Under the pieces are notes generated by a model. It was not told the origin of the DNA. It saw nothing but the letters and a program-made list of their open reading frames with translations, and did no database searches. From Adiantum capillus-veneris (taxonomy: Eukaryota; Streptophyta; Polypodiopsida; Polypodiales; Pteridaceae), in contig CM043960.1 in assembly GCA_014529385.2 (NCBI GenBank), positions 36,780,781 through 36,844,780 on the forward strand: a DNA stretch of 64,000 nt, written 5' to 3'. How positions within the stretch are numbered: the first letter of the stretch is position 1; each line of letters begins with the position of its first letter. Of the stretch, positions 13,961 to 27,200 are shown piece by piece. The translations under genes were made by a program, and so were the position numbers.

Positions 13961-16900
13961 ACATGCGAAACGAAGTGGCGAAATTCCACCCCAGAGAGTA
14001 TCGACCCCAAACCTTCGCACCCCTTTCGATATTTCTTTATATTACTTGAACTCTGTACAATGCCGGTACTCGAGCTCTGCACCTTCTCACTGAAGCGTGC
14101 CAGAGAATGAGTCCTCCACAAATATTTAAAGGCCCTTTGCCTATAAAAAGCAGTTTACATGAAAAGCCTTCAAAGTGAAAAGCAATTGGCCTCAAAAGTT
14201 GATTAAAAAAATTTTGCCATCGCAAATTTCAAAAATCCGTACACTGCCACGTCAACATCTGTAAGCGCAAAATCCGGGCGTTCCTACAGTTGCCACACCA
14301 AGGCCAGCATAAAATGCGAGATTCCATACGGCTCTGCCACATCAGCAGGCCAACGAAAAATCCTTCTACTGCTTTTGCTTCTTCTATGGCTGCTGCTTCT
14401 TCTGTTGCTTTAGCTTCTTCTAGGGTTTAGGCCCCTTGGCCGCGATTTGCAAGTTGGCTCCATTCTTTAGGGCTTGACATGTGAGCAGTTTGTGACACCC
14501 CCCCTTCTTGAAAGAAAGTAATCGTCCGTGATTACAACATATCTGCTCATAAATTCCAAGTGACATTCCGAGGGACAATCAGAGGGACAATGAGTTTGAT
14601 CGTTTTGTTAAGAAGTTGGCTTCTCCTTTCGGCTCTTTTGATCAAGGAGTTGGCTTCTCCTTTCGTCCGGATCGGAACTCCTGATATTACGGCGTAGTAA
14701 AATTAGCCATCATACCCAAACGACACTGATCTTCCACAAGTGTTTTGATGCACTAAAATTACATACCCAGGCAATCTCATGCAATTAGGAATATTTAGTG
14801 GTTGACACATCACAATGCAACACAAATGCTCACATGTGCATGTTACAAGACATTGAAACATAAAGTCTTCGATGAACACTCCGCCCGCATAACCTAACAA
14901 GGTCCGGGCCGGAAGATATTCATCGACTCCCTCATCACTCCTCCCGCATAACCTAAAAAGGTCCGGGCCGGGAGATATAGAGGCCATTTACAACCAAACG
15001 CCCCCCAGACCGCAGCGTGCGTCGTTTGGAGCACTGAGAGTTACCACTGCTCAGACTTCTTAATACTCGTCTCGCATAACCATCCAAGTCCGGGCCGGAA
15101 GTAACAACAACAATATTTTTCAAGCATACAACCATACGCTTCCCAGACATCCCGTCTGCTTCGTTCGAAGGTTTAATCAATACCAAAACAACATTTCTCA
15201 CTACTCCACCCGGGAGTAAAATCACCAATCATTGAAACCATTATTAAATCCAAAGTCAAAGATTTCAAATCGGCACAAAGATAAGTTCAAAACAAATACC
15301 GTCCATTTCAAACAAATTTTCAAAGAATACTTTCTCAAACAGTGTTTAAAAGTATCTAGCTACAAAAAACAACTAGAGTTCCATCAACGAACAACCAAAC
15401 TTTGAGGACGATTGGCTTGTGCTTTTGCATCACGGCGATGGTTCGGTTCCGAACCTAGAGAGTCGCAACATTCTTGTCGTGCCAAGGCATGCCCAAGAGA
15501 ATGTCGCAATTGCGCGACTTCATAATGTGGAAATGAGCTTTTCCATGATAATTTTGGATAGTCACTGGAAGAGCACCAATGAACGGTACCACTTTCTAAG
15601 TTTGCCCCGTGGCTAGCTCAGTTTCAATTTCTCCACCCTCTGCATCATAATCAAAGTGCATCTGTTTCCACAATTCTGGATGGATGAAGTTCTCTGTAGC
15701 TCTGGGATCGAAGAAAATAAGGGCTTTGAACCCATTGACTTTGCCATATGCTCGACACAATTCATTTGTACTTTCATGGCGTATGCATAGATATCATGAA
15801 CTAGTCCGATAGCAAGTCTGACTCTCTTAGCTGGAGGTGGAGCTGAGGTTCTGTCAACCGTTGGTGCGGGCGTGAGCTTCGCTAGTCTATCAATGCAATG
15901 GGAACAACTAGAATGGTTATGACCTGTTTAAAAGCATCCAAAGCATCGGCCTTCTTGTAGTAAGGTGTCTCGTTGTTGAGGCATCAAACGAGGCCTTTGA
16001 AGTTTGCGGTTGATTTTCACGAGACTCTCGAGGGAGTTGTTCGTTGTTGTCGAGAGTTGTGGTTAGTGGCCGGAGGTTCTTCTGTGGGAAACTCTAACTT
16101 TCCCTTCATCAGTTTGTAGCCGACCACGGCATGGTCCATAAGCTCTTGCATGGTGGAGACTTGCTTGGACAAACAATATTCCTGCAATGGTGATGGTAGT
16201 CCAATGGTGTATCGCTCGCATTGGGCCTCCAAAGGAACGAACCTAAAGAAGGACACCGGAAGGCGAGAAACCTTTGGTTATAGTCGTCCATGGTTTTGGT
16301 GGCAAGCATTTTCAAGTTGCCCCACACTGCCAAAATCCGAACTTCCAACATAAAAGTCATGTAACTACGTGCAAAAATTGTCTTGAAAGCTTGCCAGGTC
16401 CTTGGAGCATGCGGTTGTGTCGCGATTGAACTCCACCATTGCATAGCGTTATCTTTAACAAATCCCGCTGCTCGAGAAATCTTGGATTCTTCTGTATAGT
16501 TCCCCAAAGCATAGATGTCGTTGGATTGCTGTAGGATAATAAGGATATCCATTTGGGCTCCAACCATAGTAGCCTGATGGTGGTGGAGGGTGGGGGAGGT
16601 GGGGGCAACGGCGGTGGCAAAGGCGGTTGCACTAGATCAGGGTCAGATGGTTGCACCATATTCCTGAAGACTCCCTCGATCAAAACAAACGGTTGGGAGA
16701 ATGCTTGTTGGAAGCCCTCGTACTTTTTGGTGCCAGAGGAGGAGGTACCACCTGAGGCATCAGAGGGAGTAACATGTAATTCAAAAATTATTGAAACTTT
16801 GCAGCATCGAAAGATTCTGCTAAGGATGCCGCGAAAGAATGTCGTGAAGCTCGTCGAGAAGACGCTGCAAATATTCTTCAGAATCCATGAACGCCATGTC

Positions 16901-19900
16901 TTAGAATCTTTATGGCTTATGCCCTGTAAGACAGAGCGGTGAAGATGGGAGCGCGCCTGATGCGCGATGTAGTAAGGGTGGGAGTGGCTAATAAGTCAAG
17001 GGTCGGAACACAAAGATTCTTCAAATAAAATTCTTGTAGCCTCTGGTTTGCATTGTCTACAAACGCCTTATGCTCAAATAGCACTATCACAAGACGGACA
17101 CCACGTGCCAATAGAAAAGAACAGACTGAATACACTTTTAGCACTTCAATAACAATTGAACTGAGAGAGAGAGAGAGCACACGCGACACGGAGTGGCGGA
17201 ATTCCACCCTAGAGAGTATTGGCCCCAAACCTTGGCGCCCTTTTTGGTATTTCTTTATATTACTTGAACTCGAACAATGCATGTACTCGCGCTCTGCACC
17301 TTCTCACTGAAGCGTGCCAAAGAATGAGCCCTCTGCACATATTTAAAGGCCCTTTGCCTATGAAAAGCAGTTTACATGAAAAGCCTTCAAACTTAAAAGC
17401 AATTGGCCTCAAAAGCTGAAATAAGAAAAAAGCTGCCAGCACAAACTACGAAAATCCGTACACTGCCACGTCAACATCTTTCAGCGCGAATTACGGAAAT
17501 CCGTACACTACCACGTCAACATCTATCAACGCGAAATCCGTGCGTTCGTACAGTTGTCACGTCAATAGGCCAGCATAAAATGTGGGATTCCGTACGACTC
17601 TGCCACATCAGCAGGCCAGCTTCTTCTGTTGCTGCTGCTTCTTCTGTTGCTTCAGCTTCTTCTAGGGTTTAGGCCCCTTGGTCGGGATCTACAAGTTGGC
17701 TCCATTCTTTAGGGCTCGACACGTCAGCAGTTTATGACAACTGGTGTGCCTTGTTCATGTGTTTGGCATTGTAGGAGTTCTAGATCGGATTTTAGGTACC
17801 CACCGGATCACGAGCCAATTCTTGTCTTTATTGCATCTTCCATTGCCACGTTTGACATGATATGCATAGACAATGGCTAGAAACGCCATTGGATAACGGA
17901 TCTGTATAGCAGTAAGCTTTTAACTGTCAAATGCATAACTCTATCACTTTGCATCAAAACTCCTCCACAAGCACGATCTGAAGCGTCTGTCATTACTAGA
18001 AATGGTTTTGTAGGTTCCGCAATGGCCATGACCAGAGTAGAGATAATTAAAAGACTTTTCTACTTCTAAGGACCATGTAAGCTTTTCAAAATTCGCAAAC
18101 TCTGAGAGAGGAGTAGCAATGTCGAAAACTTGTAGACCTTGCTATGAAAGAAATTTGCTAAACCCAGGAATAAGCGAACATCAAATAGCATTGTTGGAAG
18201 AGGCCACTCAACAATAACTTTGATTTTATGAGCGTCAACTGCTATTTCACCAACTGATATAACATACTCGATCTGATTCTTGAAAAACTTGCTCTTTTTC
18301 TTGTTGATATAAAGCACATTAGTCCGCAATACTAAAAACACCAAACGAAGATATGCTTTGTCTTCTGCAATATTCTTGCTAAAAAACAAAATGTCATCCA
18401 AGTAAATTATAACAAATTTATCCAAATATGGACCAAAAATTTTATTCATCAAGGTCATAAACGATGAAGGAGCATTGATTAGTCCGAAGGGAATACCAAA
18501 AATTCATAATGTCCATATTTTGTTCTTAATGCTGCTTTCTACTCATCACATGCTTTTATTCTGATTTGATGGTACCCAGACTTCAAGTCGATCTTTGAAA
18601 ATATCTTAGCCGTGGTAGAGGAAACTTGTATTTTATTGTTAGTTTGTTTAATGTGCAGTAATCAATACACAAGCGCATAGAACCATCTTTTTTTCCTTTA
18701 CCAACAAGACTAAGCACCAAAAGGACATTAATTAGGACGAATGTGACCTTTATCTAGCAATTCTGCTAGATAAAGATCTAGCAATTCTGCTAGATAAAGG
18801 ACTTTTACTTAGACGAATGTGACCTTTATCTAGCAATTCTGCCAATTGTTTCCAGTTCCCTAAGATTTGAAGTATGAGACTCTATACAGAGCTTGTGTAG
18901 GCGGAGCACTACCAGGGATTAGATCAATAGGATAATCTACTGGTGTACTGGGAGATAAGGTGCTTGGCAAAACGTCAGGAAAGAGATCCAAGTATAGTAT
19001 GTAGAAAGGTTGCTCAAGAAAGGCTGTTGGTTTTGGTGTTGTTTGGATTGAAATGTATTGGTTGGGGCATCATCGGTGCTACAAATCATTAAAAGTGTTG
19101 TGAAGTTATCCGGTTTTCGTACCATCCACTTAACTTGCAGTGCAGAAACAACAGCTTTTGGTAGTACTCAGAACAACCGATTCAAAGTAATAATATGACC
19201 ATCCTTACATAGGGTTATGATATGTCCTCGGAACAACCGATTCAAAGTAATAATATGACCATCCTTACATAGGGTTATGGTATGTCCTCGGAAACTGATA
19301 AGAGGATCATATTGATGTAACCAACATTGGCCAAAAATTATAATTTTTGTTTTGTTTTGATTCAGGAGTCGAGTTGGGCACTCCCGGCCATTCCCTTCAT
19401 TCACCAAAAAAGTGCACAAGAAGAACAACCAAGACTTGATTAGACAAGCTGCTTGGTACTAGCTTATCATTCTTGGCATTCTTCATAAGAAATGTAGCCA
19501 TCTTTGAGACGAGTATTGTACTAACCACACGCTTGCCTTTGTCTTGTTTTGCAGTAGAAGGTGCATATTTCTCAGAAGTATAAGGTTATGTTGAAGGCGT
19601 CTCCACATTAGCATTTCGTCGCAGATTGGACAGTTAAGGCTTCTTATCACAATGAACCCATATGAGGTCCACCACAAATTGTGCATATCCATCTTTGGAT
19701 AAATGTGAAGGGGACTGCTGTTGAGAAGCAGCAGAAGTTGAAGCTTGATATGTGAAGTAGACTGTTGTTGAGGTGCAACGGAAGTTGAAGCTTGATTGCC
19801 ATACGAACGTCTATCCTGAGATGTATTTTGCCAAAAAGATTACAACCTCGACGACGTCGATTGAAATTATGCCGATCATTTTGAAAATTAGGTCTACCAT

Positions 19901-21220
19901 TTTGTGCTCCAAGACTCCAAATATTAGACCGGAACGAGGAACTAGCACTAGATTGTGATTGCGAAAAATTAGAACCACCTAGTAATCTGTTGCCTGAATA
20001 AGAGACTTCACGCTGATTTCGAAAAGGGTCACGAGATCCGCAACCATATGGGCTATCATTGACTCAACCAAGCAAAAAATTGTCTCTATCTCTTCGAAAG
20101 TCTCCTAATCGTTCCACATAAGAGATGGCATCCTTAACCGTAGGGGGTTTGGCCTTATGTACATCATCGCGCAAGGTGAGCTCAAGTCCGTCAACGAAAT
20201 AATGTAGTTTGTCATCGAGACTAAGTGTCATAACCTCTAAGTTCAATCGTTGAAAATGAGATATATATGCAATCACAGAGCCTGTTTGGTCTCTCTGCGC
20301 CTCACGCTCTAACTCGATAGCCGCTCACTTTTCTTCCACCGCTATCCATTGAGCTTCGCGTGCTTGCTCGCGCTCAAACTCCATAGTTGCCCTTCGATCT
20401 TCAACCACCGAGCGCGCTCACGCTCCATGGCTGCTCTTCTTCATTCTAAGGTAGGACGTTGCACCTCCTGTTGTAGCATCATCTCCATCATCGACTTGAT
20501 AAAAGCCTCCATAGGATTTGATACAATCCATCGCGTAGATGGGGATGGGGCAAGATCGGGAAACAATCCTCTTGGTGTAGAAACTTCTTCTTCTCCAACT
20601 CCACTCTCATCACCTTCACGCAAAGTATCCATTCCGCTTACACTGAGATCTTAGATACTTCGGTTCTTGAGGTAGTTGGGTTCTTGGAAGACTTGGGTTC
20701 TTAGCTTGCAATCGGTGTTTGAGAAGGCTTTTCTCTTACCCGAGCTCGACTCTTCCCTACGGGCACACCCCTTAGCGGCTTTGCGCTCACACCAAAGTTG
20801 CTTTTTACCACCTCACATTGATTGGCCGGCCGATAAGTGCACGGTCCGCTCTCAATGAGTGAAAAGAGGAACAAGGGGAGGCTGGACAAGCCCTCCTTTC
20901 TTGGGTTACCTGCCACTCTTCCAAAACACGATTAGGAATCGACACGCCCAAGAGGACTTGGGTTATGTGCGACCGCAACAAGCAAAAAAAAAAAATTGTG
21001 TTTCTTTCCTTGAGTGATACAGAACACTGTCAAAGAGCTCTGATATCAATGTAAGGTGCAGCAGAAGTGAATGTTGATAGTGCTCAGGATGAGTGCTCCA
21101 AACTTTGCTCAAGGGTTCCTTTTACTTACAAAAGGGAGAGCCTTCCTTTCTTCTTAAAGAGAGAGTACAAGTGCAATGATCACAAACAAAGTGAATGCTA
21201 CTGTGAGTGAAAGTGCTGAG

Positions 21221-21258
<38 letters not shown>

Positions 21259-24200
21259 ATACGACACCAAACGGGTTCTCAAAACTCCCCTCCAAGGGTC
21301 CCCCCTCTCTATGGCGAGAGAGGTTTATGCTATAAATTGCACAAATCTGGTACAATGGTCTAGATGCAATGGACTTGCCGACAATGATGACAATGACAAA
21401 GACGGGCTGAAATGCAAAAACGCTAGGGCTGATCTGGTTGAAAATTGATAATGCTGATCTGCTGCTGAATACTGACACTGTGTCGGAGAGGATGGCGATG
21501 ACGCTGACTCGATGACGGTGCGCTGAAACCGCTGATGCTGAAATCTGAAATCTGCGGGCTGAATTGGAAACCGCTGTCTGAACTGATGGGATGATGAGGA
21601 TTTGATTCGGGAGATGAGATCTACGAGGCTAAGGCCTTAAACTGCAAGTGCAAAGGGCTGAAATCTGGAAACACTAACCTGATCTGCTGGTGGCGATGCT
21701 GAAGACTGAAAACGCTAGGTGAAGCTCGAACTTGCAAACACTGGGGGCTGATCTGCAACTTGCAAAACGCTAGGTGCTGGTGGCCGAAAAACGCTGATGT
21801 GCTTCTCCGCCGATACTGCTGAGTCGAGGCCTTGCGAGTTTTGGAACTCCTGCTGCTACCTCTTTTGCTTGTGAATGGCGCCCCTCTTCTCCCTTTATAC
21901 TTGCAGAAAGTTGGGTCGAGCACTTGCTCCCCAACAATCCACAACCTCATATTTAAATAAATAAAATAAATGAAAAATGCCTCCAAACTATACGACCCCC
22001 AAATGGGTTCACTGACTTGGGAAAAGGAAATGTTGGGTACTAATGGTTGTGCAATCAGAGGGTATGCAACTACTCTAAGAGCCTGGACATGCACGGCATG
22101 CGCACAGGCTCACAAGGGTGCCAGAACACTTCCTAGGCTAACCTGAATCCTAGAACTGGCATAGCTTGTCCACATGTACATAGGGTTAGATGTGCACTTA
22201 GCATCAGCTGCATGGCTTCCTTGTGTTTTGCCAACAACTCTGGGTAGTCTATGAAAAAGTCTTCGTCAACCTACACGGCTTCGTGGGTTCCTCGATCTTT
22301 GAACTTCAAAAAGTACTATCGCACTTGTTTCTTTGAACCATGGTGAAACCATGCAACAAGACTTTCTCCGATTCCATGACTTCGGCATCATCTATGATTT
22401 CTGGTTTTTCTTTTTCGAAAATGTCTTTTGGAGGTGTACCCTGAAACACTATTAACCACGAAAACATGGAAAACGTTGTGCATTGACCATGAGTTAGGCA
22501 ACTACAATTTCATAGAAACCTCATTGATCTTTTTAATGACAAGAAATGGACCATACATTATGAAAGACAACTTAGGACACTTCTTCCCGACTTGCTAAAG
22601 ACGTTGCTTCATGATTCTCAGATAGACGCAATCCCCTTCCTTGATAGTAACATCTTGACGACACTTGTTAGCTTGCCGTGAATAAGACGCCGCTTCACAC
22701 TCTCAGTAATCTCATCCAATGACTGACTTTCAGCATTGACATAAGGCAATTGACTGATCGAACGAGTCAAAGGAGACTCGAACGGACTAGCAAATGCTGC
22801 CTCGTTTGGAGTTCTACCAATGGCATAGGAATAAGAGTCATTCAAAATTGCTTGGACTAATGGGGGATATAGCTCGCAATGAGACTATTGATCATGCACA
22901 TAAGACTTTAAAACATCAAAAGCAAAGTGATTGTAAATTTTTGTTTGACCATCTGACTGTGGATGAAAAGCAGATGAAAAATTTAACTTTGTGCAAAAAA
23001 TTTCAAAGAGAGCTCGCCAAAAATTAAACTTGGAGTTAACATTCCTATCTGAAACGATTGAATTTGGCAAGCCACATAGGGGATACCAACGCTTAATGAA
23101 CAACCGGGCTACATCTTGTGCAGTGACTATGGTCTTACAAGGAATTAACATGCAAAATTTGCTAAAACGATCAACGATTGTCAAGCATTGTGTGTTCCTT
23201 GCATGCAAACTAGGTGGAAGATTAGTCACAAAATCCATAGAGATATCTTGAAAAGGTCCTTCGGAAATAGGCAACTGTACCAAAACCCTGCTGCCTACTC
23301 GTAGGGGCTTTTACCTTCTCACAAATGATGCACTATGAGACATAACAAAACACATCTTTTCGCATTTTAGTCCAATAAAAGAATCTTTCTATTTTTTGCA
23401 AAGTGGTGTTCATTTCTCTGTGTCCACCCGTGAGTGAGTCATGAGCATCGTGCAATATGGTTGTCCTGAGAGGGCAAAACACATATACGTGGCGAAAATG
23501 CAACAAACCTTTACGAATGAGATAGTTGTTGGGCCCTTGAGAAGCAAGAATCTGCAACCATTGCTTACCTAACTCGGAATCTGCAAACTGATTCTTCATG
23601 TTGTCGTAAGAGACACCCTGAATAGAAACTGTGGATCTTGACTCAAGAGCCAAGATCTGTCCTTTGCGACTTAATGCATCTACAACACGGTTAGCTTTAC
23701 CAGGCACATACTCAATCAAACCACCAAATTGCTCAAAAAAAAATTGTGACCATCTTGCTTGGCGATCACTACAATGTGCACTAGGCATAGATTGAAGCCA
23801 CTTGAGGGCTTGATAATCTATGCGAACTGTGAACTCTCTACCATACAGAAACTGCTTCAAATGCTTGAGAGAGTGAATAACAGACAGAAGTTCTTTGTCA
23901 TAAACTAAATAATTCTTTCCGACACTATTTAACTTCCGATTGAGAAATGCAACTGGAAGGCCATGCTGCTGAAGCATAGCACTGCAACCCAAGTTGGGCT
24001 TTCCCCAACAACTGTCCTCATAAGCGAAAGTTGAAACTAGGGGACATTGTTGATAAGACATCTGACAAAAGAACCCAGCAATTGACAATAGGGTGACATC
24101 AAGACAGTGACAAAGAGGTCATTAAGATGATAATAATGACAACTAGGAGAACGGTAGTGAAGGTTGATCCACAAAATAGGACAAGGTTCACCTAACAACC

Positions 24201-27200
24201 CGTTTTCTAGATAGTCATGCAATGACTAGTGGTGACAATTGCTTGCAAAGAACATCAGAACCTTCATCCAAAGCTTCTGCAAATGAAGTAGATTCCTCAG
24301 AAGATTGGTTTCCTTCCTACTTGTCTGAGGTAGCCATTGCTTGGAGGGTGAATAGTCTTGTGTTATGTGCACAAATAACTCTATGTGCATGTGGACAAGT
24401 TGTAACTCCTATTTCTAGGGTTTAGGACAGCATAGGAAGTGTTTTGGCACCCTTGTGAGCCTGTACATAGGATGTGCATGTCCAGGCAGCTTAAGAGTAG
24501 TGGATTAGCCTCTGATTGCACATTAGCATAGCCAGTGTCTGCTAGGTGTAGGCATTGTGGAGTGTTCCCATAAAGATCGTTCGTACCCATCCTAGGTAGT
24601 TCACCGCATATGAAGCACCTCTTATTAAAAGTGACCCAACTTATTAATAAGCGACATGTAAGAATCATTTTATGAAGTCCTGGGAGGTCAAATCAGCCAT
24701 GTTCGACCCAGCCTTCCCAGCCTATAAAGGTGACCGCATTTCCACAAGTCAGACCAGCACTGCATGGGCACAGAGTGCCCTAAGTATCCTCATCAGATCC
24801 TAGGTTTTCCATGTCCCCCAGCACCCGTGGCGTTTCCACCTACTCACAACACTTGCCGATTTCAGCATGTTCCCAGACACCCTAGCGTTAGCAGAATTCA
24901 GCAAAGTATAGTAGATCAGCCAGCGACAACAGATTTTAGCCCTAGCCAGTCATCAGTACCAGCATTTTTCAGTTTTCAGCCATCATCATCATCCTAGCCA
25001 GCATCCCTAGCGTTTTGCATTTTCAGCCCCTAGCTTCATAGATCCAAGCATCAATAGCAAGCATCTCAACATGTGGGACCATTGTATCAGCATTCGCGCA
25101 ATCTAAAGCAAATACCTCTCTAGCATCTTTGTGCAAGTGCTAAATTTGTGTTGTCTCGTGCGTCAGTGCTTAGAGTCGGTGTCTATTGAACTGGTTTCTG
25201 TCTTATGTTTGATTTCGCATGCGTAATGGAGGGCGATTACAATTCTTTCAAGAGGGGGGTATGTCACAAAATGAGGACGTGGCATGTCCCCCCGAAAACT
25301 CACAAGATTTAAAGTTATAAGTTGTTTCAACTTACACGGTCCAGTCTGATGGGCCCCTGGGAGACACAAGGAAATAAATCAAAAGAAATCACTAGTGTGG
25401 CTGACATGGCAAGCTGTACGACATTCCACATCATTTCACGCTGATTGATGACGTGGTAGGTTGTGCGAACGCCCGCGATTTGAGGCAGAGTTTCCATTGG
25501 GTTGTGCTGCAGCTTTTGTCACATAGAATAGATGCATATCCTCTGGTTGCACATAGCATAACCATCAAAACCCATCAAGAGCATTTTTACAATGCATAGA
25601 CCTATTTTCCTTATTTTTGACATTTTTCACTTATTATTTTTAAGTGACTTTTGTTGGGAACTAGGTAGGGCAAATTAGAACCTCAAGAATATAAGAGACC
25701 CTAGCGCTAGCACTTTTGGGTAGAAGAGGCAACAGGGACATGACATCCAATAGTGCACCTTCTCAGCGAGACCCCCCTCGGCAGGAGACTCAACGTTTAG
25801 CCAAGAAAAGCCAACGTTTTCTCCATTGCAGATCAGCCCCAGCTTTTGCATTGCAGATCAGCCTGGCGGCAGCAAGACACAGCAGATTCCCCTCGCCTTT
25901 TCATCCACAGCATCAGCCTAGCGATTTGCATTTGCAAGACAATCTGGCAGCAGCAAGACAGCAAAAACCTAGCGTTTTTGCAACAAAAAACAGATTCAGC
26001 CCTAGCGTTTTTGGATCATACAGCAACCCTAGCGTTTTGCAGATTCATCGCGACAGAACCCCAAGAAGCATCAACGTTTTCAGTTTTCAGCATCAAGACT
26101 CCGCACCGCAAGTCCCAAACCTCGCAGATCTCACCTTCCCGCAGAAGATCCTCGCCGCACGATCAGATCCATCGAAATCTGCAGTTTCAGCACGTAAAAC
26201 GCAGATTTCAGCATCTGGTTTTCATCGAGGCGGCATCGCATCGTCGCCATCGACATCATCATCGACATAGAGTCAGAATTCAGCAGATAAAGATTTGCGG
26301 ATTTCAGCCATTAGCGTTTTCATATTTCAGCCCGTCTCGTCGTCGACATCTTCGGCAAGTCCAAAGCATTGTAGAGTTTTGTGCAATCAATAGTAGACCG
26401 CTCTCGCCATAGAGAGTGGGGCCTTCGGCGGAGGGTTTGACAACATTCTGGTGTCGTATTCTTCTCTCTCTATCTCTCAGTCTCAACACCTTCATTCACA
26501 GTGTCTTACCACTTTGTTTGTGATCACTTGCACTCTCTCACTAAAGGAACGAAAGGCTCTTCCTTCCGTAAGTAAAAGGAACCCTTGAGCACAGTTCGCA
26601 ACACTCATCTTGAGCAAAGTTCAACATTCACTTCCGCTGCACTTTACAGGTATGGACGAACGCGAGCAATGTCACCATAGGTAAGTCCTAGGAACCTCTC
26701 TTAGCCACCTCACGCCTCCCTCTTAGAAAATCCTTGAAAGGACCGGCAAGAAGACTAGTTTCTCTTAGAACAAATCTTTTTGTCTCTACTTTGAAGTCCA
26801 TTTCGTAAGCCACATGATTTTGCAATGAAAAAAGTTCCATGTTTTGTATTGAAATACTTCTCCTGCTCAACCAACCACGTTAATCCTTACTCTCTGCACT
26901 AGGCACCAAACAATCAGCTCCAAGGCTGAGCAGTCAGCTCAAGGTCACCTTTTGAAGGATGAGTGAACCCTACCCAGCATCCAACTCTCAGCCTTCCTTA
27001 TTTTGATTGTATGACCTTCACTATACTCTTTTATTGCAAGAATATAAATGGCAGTATCCCAGCTTATTGTCATTCGGTCTGCAACCCACCCACCCACCCA
27101 GATCGATCCAATTTGACATGGGGCCTGAAAGAACAAAAGTTTGCCCCTAAAATACCTGCATTCATAACACGTGTATCAATACTACTATCGCAACATTCAA

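Larger units (their letters stand above)
13886..17739 (-). mobile_element. Non-autonomous gypsy element: LTR, gag, protease, LTR
   Basis: LTR B and LTR C flank about 2.6 kb that encodes gag and protease remnants but shows no RT, RNase H or integrase. This matches the class of large gag-carrying non-autonomous LTR elements that must borrow enzymes from relatives. It interrupts the gypsy gag-RT block to its right at 17740. A target-site duplication could not be fixed because the left LTR end is unclear. Confidence 0.65.
17745..20930 (-). mobile_element. Gypsy element E, 5' half (gag, protease, RT)
   Basis: The primer site at 21048-21037 lies just upstream, and LTR E (22163-21050) is its 5' LTR. 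Order on the minus strand: gag N-terminus (20632), gag core (20276), protease region (about 19450-19000), RT (about 18960-18060). It is cut at 17740 by the gag-protease element. RNase H and integrase are not found beyond that element. Confidence 0.7.

Noticed and set aside
13886-14497. LTR B as 5' LTR of the chromovirus remnant at 10701-13860
   Set aside because: Position fits, but LTR B is far closer to LTR C than to LTR A, and LTRs of one insertion start identical. The B-C pairing is preferred, though not proven.
25716-26412. Two overlapping open frames of about 185 codons on the plus strand
   Set aside because: They lie in the R-U5 part of LTR E2, which is repetitive (CCTAGCG, TTTTGCA) and by chance low in stop codons. 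The homologous LTR E has no such frame.
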